Made by a program: the position numbers and the translations under genes. Source: Xanthomonas cissicola (GTDB lineage: Bacteria; Pseudomonadota; Gammaproteobacteria; Xanthomonadales; Xanthomonadaceae). From it: a DNA stretch of 48,892 nucleotides. Shown here one piece after another: positions 9,497 to 18,534 of this stretch (its first letter is position 1; every line of letters begins with the position of its first letter). The stretch lies in contig NZ_VZPL01000034.1 in the NCBI RefSeq assembly GCF_008801575.1, positions 1 to 48,892 of the forward strand, given 5' to 3'. The notes below the pieces were generated by a model. It worked only from the letters and a program-made list of their open reading frames with translations. It was not told the origin of the DNA and did not search any database.

Positions 9497-12340
9497 ATGA
9501 ACCTTCGCACTTCCGCAGTGCGGCTGGGCCTGTTGCCCGCCGGTATTGCGATCGCGTTGACGCCGGCTTTTGCCGCCGCACAAGAGTCGACCACCACGCT
9601 TGACCGTATCGAGATCACCGGCTCGCGCATCCGTAGCGCGGACGTCGAGACGCAGCAGCCGATCTTGACGCTTGACCGTCAAGCGTTGGAAAAGCAGGGC
9701 CTGACGTCTGTTGCCGACGTGCTGCAGAACCTGACCTCCGCCGGTTCCCCGGCTATCTCGCGCGCCGACGCGCTGTCGTCCGGCGAAGACGTTGGCGGTT
9801 ACTACGTCGATCTGCGCAATCTCGGCGCGCAGCGTACGTTGGTGCTGGTGAACGGTAAGCGTCTGGGTGCGTCGACCTCCGGTCTGCAAGATCTCAGCCA
9901 GATTCCGATGTCGGCAATCGAGCGTATTGAAGTGCTGAAGGACGGCGCCTCGTCCATCTACGGCTCCGACGCGATCGCCGGTGTGGTCAACGTCATCACG
10001 CGTAAGCGTTTCGACGGCGCTGAAGCCAGCGTGCAGTTCGGCCAGTTCGGCCAGGGCGACGGCGACACCACGCAGTACTCCTTCACTGTTGGCTCGCAGG
10101 GCGAGCGCGGTGGCGTGACGCTGTCTGCCGAATATTCCAAGCAGGACCCGGTGTTCGCCAAGAACCGTTGGTTCAGCCGCGATGGTTCGCGTGGTCCCAA
10201 CTCGACCCCGAACAGCTGGAGCCCGATCAGCCAGAACGGTTCGTGGTGCAATCCGCTGCAGGTCGACTGCGATGATCCGGACACCGCGGTGTGGCAGACG
10301 CTCAACGCCGGCGGCAACCCGAACAACCCGGCCGACTATCACCGCATCACGCCGGCCGAGTACGCCAACTCGAACCAGCAGATGATGGTGCAGACCGGTA
10401 TCGAGCGGAAGTCGGTGTTCGCCAACGTCAACTACGACGTTGCCGATGCCATCACCTTCAACGCCGATATTGCTTACAACGAGCGCACGACCGATGGACA
10501 GATCGCGGGCTACCCGTATCAGTCCGGTTCGTTCGGCACTCCGCTGGAAGGCAGCAGTGCGTTCAATCCGATTGGCCAGGATGTCGACTTCCGTCACCGT
10601 CTGTGGGAAGTGCCGCGCGCCAGCGAAAACCAGCTCAAGACCCTGCGCTTCGCGCCGACCTTGAGTGGCTACTTCGACATCGGCGGCAAGACCTGGGACT
10701 GGGACGTGGGTGCGTTGTGGAACCGCAACGAGAACACCAAGCGCAGCCGTGGCGACATGAGCCTCATCGCGTCGCGTCAGGCACTGGGCCCGTCCTTCAT
10801 CAACGGCCAGGGCGTTGCGCAGTGCGGGACCGCTGCAGACCCGATCTCGTTGTCGGCCTGCCGTCCGTGGAATCCGCTGCTGCCGTACAACGTTGCAGGT
10901 CAGGGCTCGCTTGCCGACCCGGCGCTGCAGGAATTCCTGTTCCCGACCTTCACCGATACCGGCCTGACCAAGACCACCAGCTTCACCGCAAACCTGTCCG
11001 GTTCGGTGGTTGAGCTGCCGGCTGGCGATCTGGGCGTTGCGGTGGGCTATGAACACCGCAAGGAAGAAGGTCGCTTCTCTCCGGATGCGTTTGCGCAGTC
11101 GGGCGAAAGCACCGGCCTGGGTGCCAAGACCACGCAGGGCCAGTACTCGCTGGACGAGGTCTACCTCGAATTGAATGTTCCGCTCCTGAGCGATGTCGCT
11201 TTCGCCAAGGAACTGACCTTCAACGCCGCAACGCGTTATTCGGACTACAGCAACTTCGGTAACACGCTGAACTCGAAGTTCGGCCTGACCTGGCGTCCGC
11301 TGGAAGACCTGCTGGTGCGTGCGACGTATGCGGAAGGTTTCCGTGCGCCGACCATCAGCGACCTGTATGGTGGCCTCAGCAGCAGCTTCGAGTCTTACAT
11401 CGATCCTTGCGGCGTCGGCGCCCCGAACAGCGTCAACGGCAACGCAGCTTGCAACAATGCCAATGTTCCGCTCGGCTATACCCAGCTCGGCCAGGGCTTC
11501 GTGCCTTGCACGACCTATCCGTGCCAGACGCCTGATGAATTCATCAGCGGCGCCAACCCGAACCTGAAGCCGGAAACCTCCACGAGCAAGACCGCCGGTC
11601 TGGTCTGGAGCCCGCGTTGGGTGCAGGGTCTGGACATCTCGCTGGATTGGTACCGCTACGAGATCAACGACATGATCATCGCCGATAGCGTCGACCGCAT
11701 CCTGCGCGACTGCTATGTGCTCGGCAATGCAGAACGTTGCGCAAATGTCACACGCGCAGCCGATGGTCATATCTCGGCGATGAGCTACGGCGTGGCCAAC
11801 CTCGGTCAGATGGAAACCGAAGGCTACGACCTGGGTGTGAAGTACCGCCTGCCGGAAACGGCCATCGGTTCCTTCACCTTCGACTGGCAGACCAGCTACG
11901 TCAGCAAGTACGACGAGGCCGGCCAGGACAGCGCAGGCAACGCCATCATGATTGGTCGCGTCGGCGAGCCGGGCATCTTCCGCGTGCGTTCGAACGTTGG
12001 CGTGAACTGGTCGCTGGGTGATTTCGGCGTCAACTACACCCTGCGTTACTACTCGGGCATGAAGGAAAGCTGCATCACGCTGGCCGAAGGCTATTGCGAT
12101 GCGCCGGACCATGTCGCCAATGGCGAGTCCGACCCGCTGCGTCACACCGGCGCCAATACCTTCCACGACCTGCAGGTCAACTGGAAGGCGCCGTGGGACG
12201 CAACGATCGCACTTGGCGCGAACAATGTGTTCGATCACCGCGGTCCGCTGCAGTACTCGGCACCGAACAGCAGCTTCGCCTACTACGGCGGCTTTGAAAT
12301 CGGTCGTTTCGTGTACATGAAGTACACCCAGCGCTTCTGA
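9497..12340 (+). CDS. TonB-dependent outer-membrane receptor
   Basis: This 947-residue receptor has a signal peptide cleaved near FAAAQES, a TonB-box-like DRIEITG, a plug with DLRNLGAQRTLVLVNGKR and IEVLKDGASSIYGSDAIAG, and a 22-strand-type barrel ending KYTQRF. The ATG at 9497 is chosen because GGAGA lies six bases upstream; a TTG one codon earlier is possible. It contains several cysteine pairs in predicted extracellular loops (for example CGVGAPNSVNGNAACNN and CTTYPC), as does the paralogue at 403-3201. A strong terminator follows 24 bases after the stop. The AraC gene upstream suggests substrate-dependent control. No TonB-linked catabolic enzyme is adjacent, so substrate is unknown. Confidence 0.93.
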   Translation: MNLRTSAVRLGLLPAGIAIALTPAFAAAQESTTTLDRIEITGSRIRSADVETQQPILTLDRQALEKQGLTSVADVLQNLTSAGSPAISRADALSSGEDVGGYYVDLRNLGAQRTLVLVNGKRLGASTSGLQDLSQIPMSAIERIEVLKDGASSIYGSDAIAGVVNVITRKRFDGAEASVQFGQFGQGDGDTTQYSFTVGSQGERGGVTLSAEYSKQDPVFAKNRWFSRDGSRGPNSTPNSWSPISQNGSWCNPLQVDCDDPDTAVWQTLNAGGNPNNPADYHRITPAEYANSNQQMMVQTGIERKSVFANVNYDVADAITFNADIAYNERTTDGQIAGYPYQSGSFGTPLEGSSAFNPIGQDVDFRHRLWEVPRASENQLKTLRFAPTLSGYFDIGGKTWDWDVGALWNRNENTKRSRGDMSLIASRQALGPSFINGQGVAQCGTAADPISLSACRPWNPLLPYNVAGQGSLADPALQEFLFPTFTDTGLTKTTSFTANLSGSVVELPAGDLGVAVGYEHRKEEGRFSPDAFAQSGESTGLGAKTTQGQYSLDEVYLELNVPLLSDVAFAKELTFNAATRYSDYSNFGNTLNSKFGLTWRPLEDLLVRATYAEGFRAPTISDLYGGLSSSFESYIDPCGVGAPNSVNGNAACNNANVPLGYTQLGQGFVPCTTYPCQTPDEFISGANPNLKPETSTSKTAGLVWSPRWVQGLDISLDWYRYEINDMIIADSVDRILRDCYVLGNAERCANVTRAADGHISAMSYGVANLGQMETEGYDLGVKYRLPETAIGSFTFDWQTSYVSKYDEAGQDSAGNAIMIGRVGEPGIFRVRSNVGVNWSLGDFGVNYTLRYYSGMKESCITLAEGYCDAPDHVANGESDPLRHTGANTFHDLQVNWKAPWDATIALGANNVFDHRGPLQYSAPNSSFAYYGGFEIGRFVYMKYTQRF

Positions 12341-12363
12341 TCCATCGACGCGCGTGGTAAATA

Positions 12364-12392
12364 AAAGACGGGCCGCAAGGCCCGTCTTTTTT
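12364..12392 (+). terminator. Intrinsic terminator of the receptor gene
   Basis: AAGACGGGCC-GCAA-GGCCCGTCTT followed by TTTTATTT forms a perfect 10-base-pair stem, GCAA tetraloop and T-run directly after the receptor stop codon. Confidence 0.93.
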
Positions 12393-12704
12393 ATTTGCAA
12401 TTTGCTGATGCGATGAGGGAGCTGCGCGTGCGACGCGGTGATTTAGATGCAGGGTAATCGCTGCGCTACTCAAGCGCTGCGGCACTCCGCGAAGAGCGCG
12501 CGCAGGAGGTGGAAGTCGTCGAGTGATGCGGCTCGAGAGAACTGCCGTCCTTATTCTCGTGCAGCTTCCACAGCGCTTGAGCGCACTGTCCTGCCCGTAG
12601 TGCGGTGCGCTACGGGTGAGGGTCGTCATCACCCAGACCAAGGCTTGCAATGCGCGGCCCTGGCGCAACGGCTCCATGCAGGGGGGCGGTGGAAGAAGCG
12701 GCAT
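12393..12704. other. Gene-free region holding a long imperfect inverted repeat
   Basis: No convincing gene is present. CTCAAGCGCTG at 12469-12479 pairs perfectly with CAGCGCTTGAG at 12571-12581, and inside it GTGGAAG (12509-12515) pairs with CTTCCAC (12565-12571). A smaller hairpin, CCCGTAG/CTACGGG, is at 12594-12615. It resembles a non-coding repeat unit rather than a gene. Confidence 0.5.
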
Positions 12705-12733
12705 AAAAAACGCGGCCCTGGCCGCGTTTTTTT
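12705..12733. terminator. Bidirectional terminator between convergent genes
   Basis: AAAAAACGCGGCC-CTG-GCCGCGTTTTTTT is a near-perfect inverted repeat with an A-run on one side and a T-run on the other. It can therefore end transcription in both directions: mainly the minus-strand HDOD gene that stops 24 bases away, and any read-through from the left. Confidence 0.9.
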
Positions 12734-12756
12734 CAGGCACGCCGCATGCGACTAAC

Positions 12757-13872
12757 CTACGCCTCGGTAAGCCCCAGCAACGTGTCGGCCTGTTCGCGCC
12801 AGCTTGGCAGGCGCGCGATGACGCCGACCTTGGTCAGGTACTCTTCGTCCACGCTTTCGCCGCTGGCCAATGCCGTGGCGACATGCACTGCGCCGGTGAC
12901 CCAGAAGCTGCGCATGCTGGAACGCAGCGGATGGCGATGGAAGGCCACCGCTTCGATGATGGGCATCGGCAAGCCCCACAGGCCGAGCAGGTAGGCGCCG
13001 GCTTCGGTGTGACCCAGGCGTTCGTCGCCGCCTTCGGCCGGGGCTTCGCGCTCGTCGCGCACGCCCGGCAGCAGCAGGCCGATGTCGGCCAGCAATGCGG
13101 CGGTGGAACCGAGTTCTGCGCTGGTCGGCGGAAGCACCTTGGCCGCCAGGCGCGAGGAGAGCAGGGCGCGGCGCTGCATCGCGTTGCGCTCTGCCGGTGT
13201 GAGCGTCTGGACCGAAAACACTTCGCTGGCCAGTACCAGATCGCGCAGCGTCGCCACGCCCAGGCGGGTCACCGCCGTGCGCAGATCGGTAATGCTGCGG
13301 CCACCGGAAAAGAACGCCGAATTGCACAATTGCAGCACTTTCGCCGCGATCGCCGGGTCGCCGGCGATCAGCTTGGCGATATCGGCCGCATCGGCGCCGT
13401 CGTCCTCTTCCAGCGCATGCATCAGGCTCAGGTACAAATGCGGAGGCGAGGGCAGCTTTTCGATCCGCCCGATCGCCGCGCGCAGGCGCGGATTGCTGAG
13501 CAACTCGCGCAGTTCTTCCAGGCTGGTGACCGCTTCGAGCAGCACTTCGGGTGCCAGCGGCATCGGCAAGAAGCGATGCGCCACGCCGATGATGCGGGCC
13601 GGCGGCGTGCGCTGGCCGCCTTGCGCATCGATCAACGCAATACGAATGGTGTCCGGGCGCAGCGTGCGGATTTGCCCCAGCAAGGTGGCGGCAGTCAGGT
13701 CCGGCAGCACCGGGGCAACGATGACGGCGTCGAACGGCGACAGCGCGGCAGCTTCGATCGCCGAATTGCCATCGGCCACCTGCTGCGCCTGCCACTGGTC
13801 GCCCAGGTCGGCGACATAGTCGACAAGGTCGGACGGAAGACTGGCTTCGTCCCCAACAAACAGAATACGCAA
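12757..13872 (-). CDS. HDOD-domain protein with degenerate receiver domain
   Basis: The 371-residue product starts with a receiver-like fold (about 1-115) and continues into an HDOD domain (about 140-330, with LCNSAFFSGGRSITDLRTAV typical of the family), a signalling output related to HD phosphohydrolases that usually lacks their metal site. In the receiver the acidic pocket is only partly kept (VGDEA) and the normal phospho-acceptor aspartate is an alanine (VIVAPVLPDL), so phosphorylation is unlikely. I prefer the TTG at 13872 because GGGGAAG precedes it at a good distance; a GTG at 13905 would add 11 residues and has no ribosome-binding site. It is convergent with the receptor gene and co-directional with ppa. 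Confidence 0.8.
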   Translation of the reverse strand: MRILFVGDEASLPSDLVDYVADLGDQWQAQQVADGNSAIEAAALSPFDAVIVAPVLPDLTAATLLGQIRTLRPDTIRIALIDAQGGQRTPPARIIGVAHRFLPMPLAPEVLLEAVTSLEELRELLSNPRLRAAIGRIEKLPSPPHLYLSLMHALEEDDGADAADIAKLIAGDPAIAAKVLQLCNSAFFSGGRSITDLRTAVTRLGVATLRDLVLASEVFSVQTLTPAERNAMQRRALLSSRLAAKVLPPTSAELGSTAALLADIGLLLPGVRDEREAPAEGGDERLGHTEAGAYLLGLWGLPMPIIEAVAFHRHPLRSSMRSFWVTGAVHVATALASGESVDEEYLTKVGVIARLPSWREQADTLLGLTEA

Positions 13873-13951
13873 GACACTTCCCCAGAAGTCACCGGTGACA
13901 GACACCGGCCAAACGCTTTCGGCAATGTACCCAACCTGCCGACTGCGGTCA

Positions 13952-13980
13952 CCGGGATCACGCCAGAAGCGTGATCCCGG
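13952..13980. terminator. Strong hairpin between ppa and the HDOD gene
   Basis: CGGGATCACGC-CAGAA-GCGTGATCCCG is a perfect long stem without a T-run on either strand. It may attenuate ppa read-through into the HDOD gene or stabilise the ppa mRNA 3' end. I assign it as terminator-like only. Confidence 0.4.
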
Positions 13981-14020
13981 TCGCCCGCCCTACACGCAGG
14001 GCAGCATCACGATCGATGGA

Positions 14021-14557
14021 TCAGGGTGCGTCGGAATTGTAGCGTTCCACCGACTCGGTCAGGATGCGCTTGGCCTCGGCCGCGCCGCCCCAGCCATCCA
14101 GCTTGACCCACTTGCCCTTCTCCAAGTCCTTGTAGTGCTCGAAGAAGTGGCCGATACGCTCCATCCAGTGGCTGGACACCTGGTTGATGTCTTCGATGTG
14201 CGCGTAACCGGAGAAGATCTTCTCGATCGGCACGGCCAGGATCTTTTCGTCGCTGCCGGCTTCGTCGCTCATGCGCAGCACGCCCACCGGACGGCAGCGC
14301 ACCACCGAGCCCGGCACCAATGGCAACGGCAGCACCACCAGCACGTCGGCCGGGTCGCCATCGCCGCACAGGGTGTTGGGCACGTAGCCATAGTTGCAGG
14401 GGTAACGCATCGGGGTCGACAGAATGCGGTCCACGAAGATCGCCCCGCTGGCCTTGTCGACTTCGTACTTGACCGGCTCGGAATCCTTAGGGATCTCGAT
14501 GACGACGTTGATTTCTTCCGGCAGATTCTTGCCAGAGGTGACCAGTTCAAGGCCCAT
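14021..14557 (-). CDS. ppa: Inorganic pyrophosphatase (soluble, family I)
   Basis: The 178-residue enzyme hydrolyses pyrophosphate to two phosphates in the cytoplasm, pulling biosynthetic reactions forward. The length and the metal-binding signature DGDPADVLV fit the bacterial family I hexameric type, as do [11 protein letters not shown] near residue 50 and the C-terminal [14 protein letters not shown]. The start codon is the ATG at 14557, preceded by GGAGCTACCC. It belongs to a cluster of pyrophosphate-handling genes: the proton-pumping pyrophosphatase at 15484 and the PPi-dependent phosphofructokinase at 18535, all on the minus strand but separated by other genes. Confidence 0.97.
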   Translation of the reverse strand: MGLELVTSGKNLPEEINVVIEIPKDSEPVKYEVDKASGAIFVDRILSTPMRYPCNYGYVPNTLCGDGDPADVLVVLPLPLVPGSVVRCRPVGVLRMSDEAGSDEKILAVPIEKIFSGYAHIEDINQVSSHWMERIGHFFEHYKDLEKGKWVKLDGWGGAAEAKRILTESVERYNSDAP

Positions 14558-14754
14558 GCGGGTAGCTCCGAGGCGTCAGCAGTGTGTGGAGCGCGATTCT
14601 ACGCGTTCGGCTGTTGCGCTGCAGCGACACTGAATGGGCAATGTCCTGACCGCTGCGTGCGGCATAGCCCGCGTTCATCACGGGTGGCTGCCTGATCGTT
14701 GCGGCCCGTCCGGCGGCGCACCCTGCAGACTCATCCACCGCATAGGAATTGCCC

Positions 14755-15234
14755 ATGTCCAGGCTTGCGCGTTTGCTCGTTCTCCTGCTGCTGTCCCTTA
14801 CCGCCCAGATCGCCGCCGCCACGCCTCCACCCACTTTCGTGGATGCGGTGGACTGGCCCGCCGATGGCGAGGGTTGGGAGGCGTTTATCGACCTGGAGCA
14901 GCGGCTGGACCGCGACTTCGACAATATTTGCGGCGATACCTTTTGCGGTGGCGACTTCAGCGACTACCAGCCGCTACGCTTCCGCTGCTCGGTGCATCGC
15001 GTCACCGGGGTGGTGCGGAGCTGCATCTGGACCTTCGGCGCCAGTGAGGTCAGCGTCGACCCGCGCAACGGTTACCTGCGGTCGGACAGCCGGGTGTGGC
15101 GCTGCACTGCACCGTTGAAGGCCGGTACCCGCCTGGATGAGATGTATCGCACGCTTGCGGTGGCCAATCCGCTGTTCGAGCCACTGCCGGGCGGCGCACC
15201 GCCGATCTATGACGGCTTGATCGGCTGCCTGTGA
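14755..15234 (+). CDS. Small exported protein of unknown function
   Basis: A 159-residue product with a clear Sec signal peptide (MSRLARLLVLLLLSLTAQIA, cleaved near AAA-TPPP). The mature part has six or more cysteines (CGDTFCGG, RCSVH, CIWTF, RCTAP, GCL), probably paired as disulphides in the periplasm. AGGA eight bases upstream supports the ATG at 14755. I do not recognise a domain. It stands alone between ppa (divergent) and hppA (convergent), so its context gives no role; the frame is supported by codon usage and signal peptide. Confidence 0.75.
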   Translation: MSRLARLLVLLLLSLTAQIAAATPPPTFVDAVDWPADGEGWEAFIDLEQRLDRDFDNICGDTFCGGDFSDYQPLRFRCSVHRVTGVVRSCIWTFGASEVSVDPRNGYLRSDSRVWRCTAPLKAGTRLDEMYRTLAVANPLFEPLPGGAPPIYDGLIGCL

Positions 15235-15483
15235 TCGTTGGTCGGGGCGGGACGGGGGGCTTGCCAAGATGGGCCAGCCCCTTCCACCTGGGGGCGGCAT
15301 CTTCGTATCGACGATGGTCGCCGCCAGCGGGCGCCGGCGTGATGCCGATCCTGAGCTGGTCAGCGCAAATGACCGGGTCCGACCGCGCCCTTATTGGCCT
15401 GGTCCCTGGGCCGCAGCGTTGCCACTTTCCGCTTGACCTGCCGCGACGGGTTTGGTTGGTCGGCTGCTCCCGTCGTCGCAGCG

Positions 15484-17511
15484 TTACAGCAGGGGCACGA
15501 GCAATAAGGCCACGATGTTGATGATCTTGATCAACGGGTTGATCGCCGGCCCCGCGGTGTCTTTGTATGGGTCACCGACTGTGTCGCCGGTAATCGCAGC
15601 CTTGTGCGCCTCGCTGCCTTTCCCGCCGAAGTGGCCGTCCTCGATGTATTTCTTGGCGTTGTCCCAGGCGCCGCCGCCAGTGGTCATCGAAATCGCCAGG
15701 AACAAGCCAGTGACAATCGTGCCGATCAACAAGCCACCCAGTGCACGCGGCCCCAGTAGCAACCCGACGATGATCGGAACCACCACCGGCAGCAGCGAAG
15801 GCACGATCATTTCGCCAATCGCCGAACGGGTCAGCATATCGACCGCGCGGTCGTACTGCGGCTTGGCGGTGCCGGCCATGATGCCGGGAAGCTCGCGGAA
15901 CTGGCGGCGCACTTCTTCCACCACGGCGCCCGCGGCGCGGCCGACCGCTTCCATCGCCATCGCGCCGAACAGATACGGAATCAGCCCGCCAATCAGCAGC
16001 CCGATGATCACCGTGTGGTCGGATAGATCGAAGGCGTACACCTGGTCGGGATTGGCCGCCTGCAGGTTGTGCGTGTAGTCGGCAAACAGCACCAACGCAG
16101 CCAGCGCCGCCGATCCGATCGCGTAGCCCTTGGTCACTGCCTTGGTGGTGTTGCCCACCGCGTCCAGCGGGTCGGTGATGTTGCGGACCTCAGGGGGGAG
16201 CTCGGCCATCTCGGCGATGCCGCCGGCGTTATCGGTAATCGGCCCATACGCATCCAGGGCAACGATCATGCCGGCCATCGACAACATGGCCGTCGCTGCA
16301 ATCGCAATGCCGTACAAGCTGCCGAAATGGAACGCCCCCCAGATTGCTGCACAGACCGCGATCACCGGCAGCGCGGTGGATTTCATCGAAATACCGAGCC
16401 CTGCGATGATGTTGGTGCCGTGCCCGGTGGTGCTGGCCGATGCAACATGCTGCACCGGGGTGTACTGCGTGCCGGTGTAGTACTCGGTGATCCACACGAT
16501 CAGGCCGGTGAGCACCAGGCCGATCAGTGCGCAGGCGTACAACGCCGTGGCGCCGTGGATGTTGTCGCGCATCAGCGATTGGGTGATGGGCCAGTAAGCC
16601 AACGCCGCCAGTACGCCCGACACGATGACGCCTTTGTAAAGCGCACCCATGATCGAACCGCCGTCTTTGACCTTGACGAAGGCCGCGCCCACGATCGAGG
16701 CGATGATCGATACCCCGCCGAGCACCAATGGATAGAGCACGGCATGCGAACCGGTGTCGGCCAACGTCAGACTGCCGAGCAGCATGGTGGCGATCACGGT
16801 GACTGCGTAGGTTTCGAACAGATCGGCCGCCATGCCGGCGCAGTCGCCCACGTTGTCGCCGACATTGTCCGCAATCACCGCCGGGTTGCGTGGATCGTCC
16901 TCGGGAATGCCGGCCTCGACCTTGCCGACAAGATCGGCGCCCACATCTGCGCCCTTGGTGAAAATTCCGCCACCCAGGCGCGCGAAGATCGAGATCAACG
17001 ACGACCCGAAGGCCAACCCGACCAATGCATGCAGGTTCTGCTCCAGTGGCAGCCCCATGCCTTGCAGCACAGCAAAGTAGCCCGCCACGCCGAGCAGCCC
17101 CAGGCCGACCACCAGCATGCCGGTGATCGCCCCGCCACGGAACGCCACATCCATCGCCTTGCCAATGCCATGCCGCGCCGCTTCGGCGGTGCGGACATTG
17201 GCGCGCACCGACACGTTCATGCCGATATAGCCGGCTAACCCGGACAACACCGCACCCAGTGCAAACCCGATCGCGGTGTACCAACTCAGGAACAGCCCGA
17301 CCAACACGAACAGCACCGCCCCAGCAACCGAAATGGTGAGGTATTGCCGGTTGAGATAGGCACGCGCGCCTTCCTGGATCGCGGCGGCGATCTCCTGCAT
17401 GCGTACATTGCCGCTCGGCTGCGCGACCACCCAGCGCGCCGACACGATTCCATAGACGATTGCCAAGACCGCACAACCCAGCGCAAGCCACAACCCGTAG
17501 TGTTCCAGCAT
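15484..17511 (-). CDS. hppA: Proton-translocating membrane pyrophosphatase (K+-independent type)
   Basis: The 675-residue integral membrane protein couples PPi hydrolysis to proton export, with about 16 transmembrane helices. Diagnostic sequences are [40 protein letters not shown] (the PPi/Mg site) and, near the C-terminus, [19 protein letters not shown]. The [10 protein letters not shown] segment has the lysine and threonine that mark potassium-independent enzymes (potassium-dependent ones have alanine there). Start at ATG 17511, preceded by GGGAGGGG; the longer frame to 17571 adds an unlikely 20 residues. With ppa and the PPi-dependent PFK it makes pyrophosphate an energy currency in this organism. 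Confidence 0.96.
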   Translation of the reverse strand: MLEHYGLWLALGCAVLAIVYGIVSARWVVAQPSGNVRMQEIAAAIQEGARAYLNRQYLTISVAGAVLFVLVGLFLSWYTAIGFALGAVLSGLAGYIGMNVSVRANVRTAEAARHGIGKAMDVAFRGGAITGMLVVGLGLLGVAGYFAVLQGMGLPLEQNLHALVGLAFGSSLISIFARLGGGIFTKGADVGADLVGKVEAGIPEDDPRNPAVIADNVGDNVGDCAGMAADLFETYAVTVIATMLLGSLTLADTGSHAVLYPLVLGGVSIIASIVGAAFVKVKDGGSIMGALYKGVIVSGVLAALAYWPITQSLMRDNIHGATALYACALIGLVLTGLIVWITEYYTGTQYTPVQHVASASTTGHGTNIIAGLGISMKSTALPVIAVCAAIWGAFHFGSLYGIAIAATAMLSMAGMIVALDAYGPITDNAGGIAEMAELPPEVRNITDPLDAVGNTTKAVTKGYAIGSAALAALVLFADYTHNLQAANPDQVYAFDLSDHTVIIGLLIGGLIPYLFGAMAMEAVGRAAGAVVEEVRRQFRELPGIMAGTAKPQYDRAVDMLTRSAIGEMIVPSLLPVVVPIIVGLLLGPRALGGLLIGTIVTGLFLAISMTTGGGAWDNAKKYIEDGHFGGKGSEAHKAAITGDTVGDPYKDTAGPAINPLIKIINIVALLLVPLL

Positions 17512-17761
17512 GACCCCTCCCAAGAGAATGGATGTCGTCCGGTCGGGACGAACCAAGGGCGATGCACACAACGAGTGGACTGACGAATACGGACTCGACG
17601 GCCGCCTGGGCCGTAATGCGCGTCGCGAATGTTCAGGTGGCCGGATCGCGACCGAGTATGCGCCGCGGCTTGCGTGGCGACCAGCGTGATGGCTTTGGCG
17701 CGTCGTTCAGTTGCGGCGTGACAGCCTGCGGCCAACGTGATTCGGTCGACCAGGAGTGTAA

Positions 17762-18286
17762 ATGCCACACCATACCGCGCAAAAATATGCCGCGATGCTC
17801 GCGACGCTGTTGCTGACGAGCCAAGCGTTTGCGGCCGATCCCACGCCCGAACTCAAGCCACGCGCACCCGGCACCGCGCAAGCGGTCGGTGCCGTGCACA
17901 CCTTGCGTCAGATCCCGGAAGCCTGCGCACGACTGGAAGGCGTGTTTACCGGAAATGCTGCACAGCCGTATACATTGTCGGTGGTCCGCAGCAGCCCCAC
18001 CTGCCAGCCACGTGCACGCTTCGTGGATTTCGCCAAGGCCGCGCCCAGTGTCGCCTCGGGCTGGATCTTCAACGATGTGATCCGTGTACCAAGCGCAGCG
18101 TGCCCGTCACAGCAAGCGGTCGTGCGCGTGTGGCGCAAGCCGGCCGACGCAAAGCCACAACTCGATGGCCAGGGCCAGTCGCGCATCTATCTGGAAGACG
18201 CCAAGCAGCAAGCCGCTGCCGGCAAGATTCCGCAAGTACCGATGTTCGCTGCGCAGATGACGATGGGAGGCAAGGCGTGTCAGTAA
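17762..18286 (+). CDS. Exported protein of unknown function
   Basis: A 174-residue product with a signal peptide (MPHHTAQKYAAMLATLLLTS, cleaved near AFAADP) and a strong ribosome-binding site (AGGAG, 9 bases before the ATG). The mature part holds cysteines at CARLE, TCQPR, ACPSQ and the C-terminal ACQ, suggesting disulphides in the periplasm. No domain is recognised. It is divergent from hppA with 250 bases between, and a hairpin follows at 18316-18343. Confidence 0.78.
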   Translation: MPHHTAQKYAAMLATLLLTSQAFAADPTPELKPRAPGTAQAVGAVHTLRQIPEACARLEGVFTGNAAQPYTLSVVRSSPTCQPRARFVDFAKAAPSVASGWIFNDVIRVPSAACPSQQAVVRVWRKPADAKPQLDGQGQSRIYLEDAKQQAAAGKIPQVPMFAAQMTMGGKACQ

Positions 18287-18315
18287 GTCGAGACTTTGCT
18301 CTGCATCCGTAACGA

Positions 18316-18343
18316 CGAAGCCCGGCCAGGCCGGGGTTCGCTT
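18316..18343 (+). terminator. Hairpin after the exported-protein gene
   Basis: CGAAGCCCGGCC-A-GGCCGGGGTTCG makes a long GC-rich stem 30 bases past the stop, followed by CTTTC. The T-run is weak, so termination is likely but not certain. Confidence 0.5.
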
Positions 18344-18534
18344 TCAGTGCATGCACCGGTGTATCAATTGCTTCGACAGTCGCCAAGACAACGCGCTTTC
18401 ATAAACCTGTCGTACTGACCTACGCCCTCAGCGCCACCTTTCGTTAGGGCGCAACCCACGCGCATGAGTCGCCCGATGTGCCGCCGCCTCGGCGGAGAGT
18501 TGAACATCGCTGTGCATCCCACGCGGCACCGATC

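Noticed and set aside
9464..12400. 978-codon open frame on the minus strand opposite the receptor
   Set aside because: It mirrors the receptor gene exactly, has low-complexity Arg/Ala/Val/His-rich composition typical of antisense of GC-rich DNA, no ribosome-binding site and no domain.
14449..14557. Alternative start codons of ppa
   Set aside because: The ATG at 14557 has a normal leader and gives the standard family N-terminus; no other start is needed.
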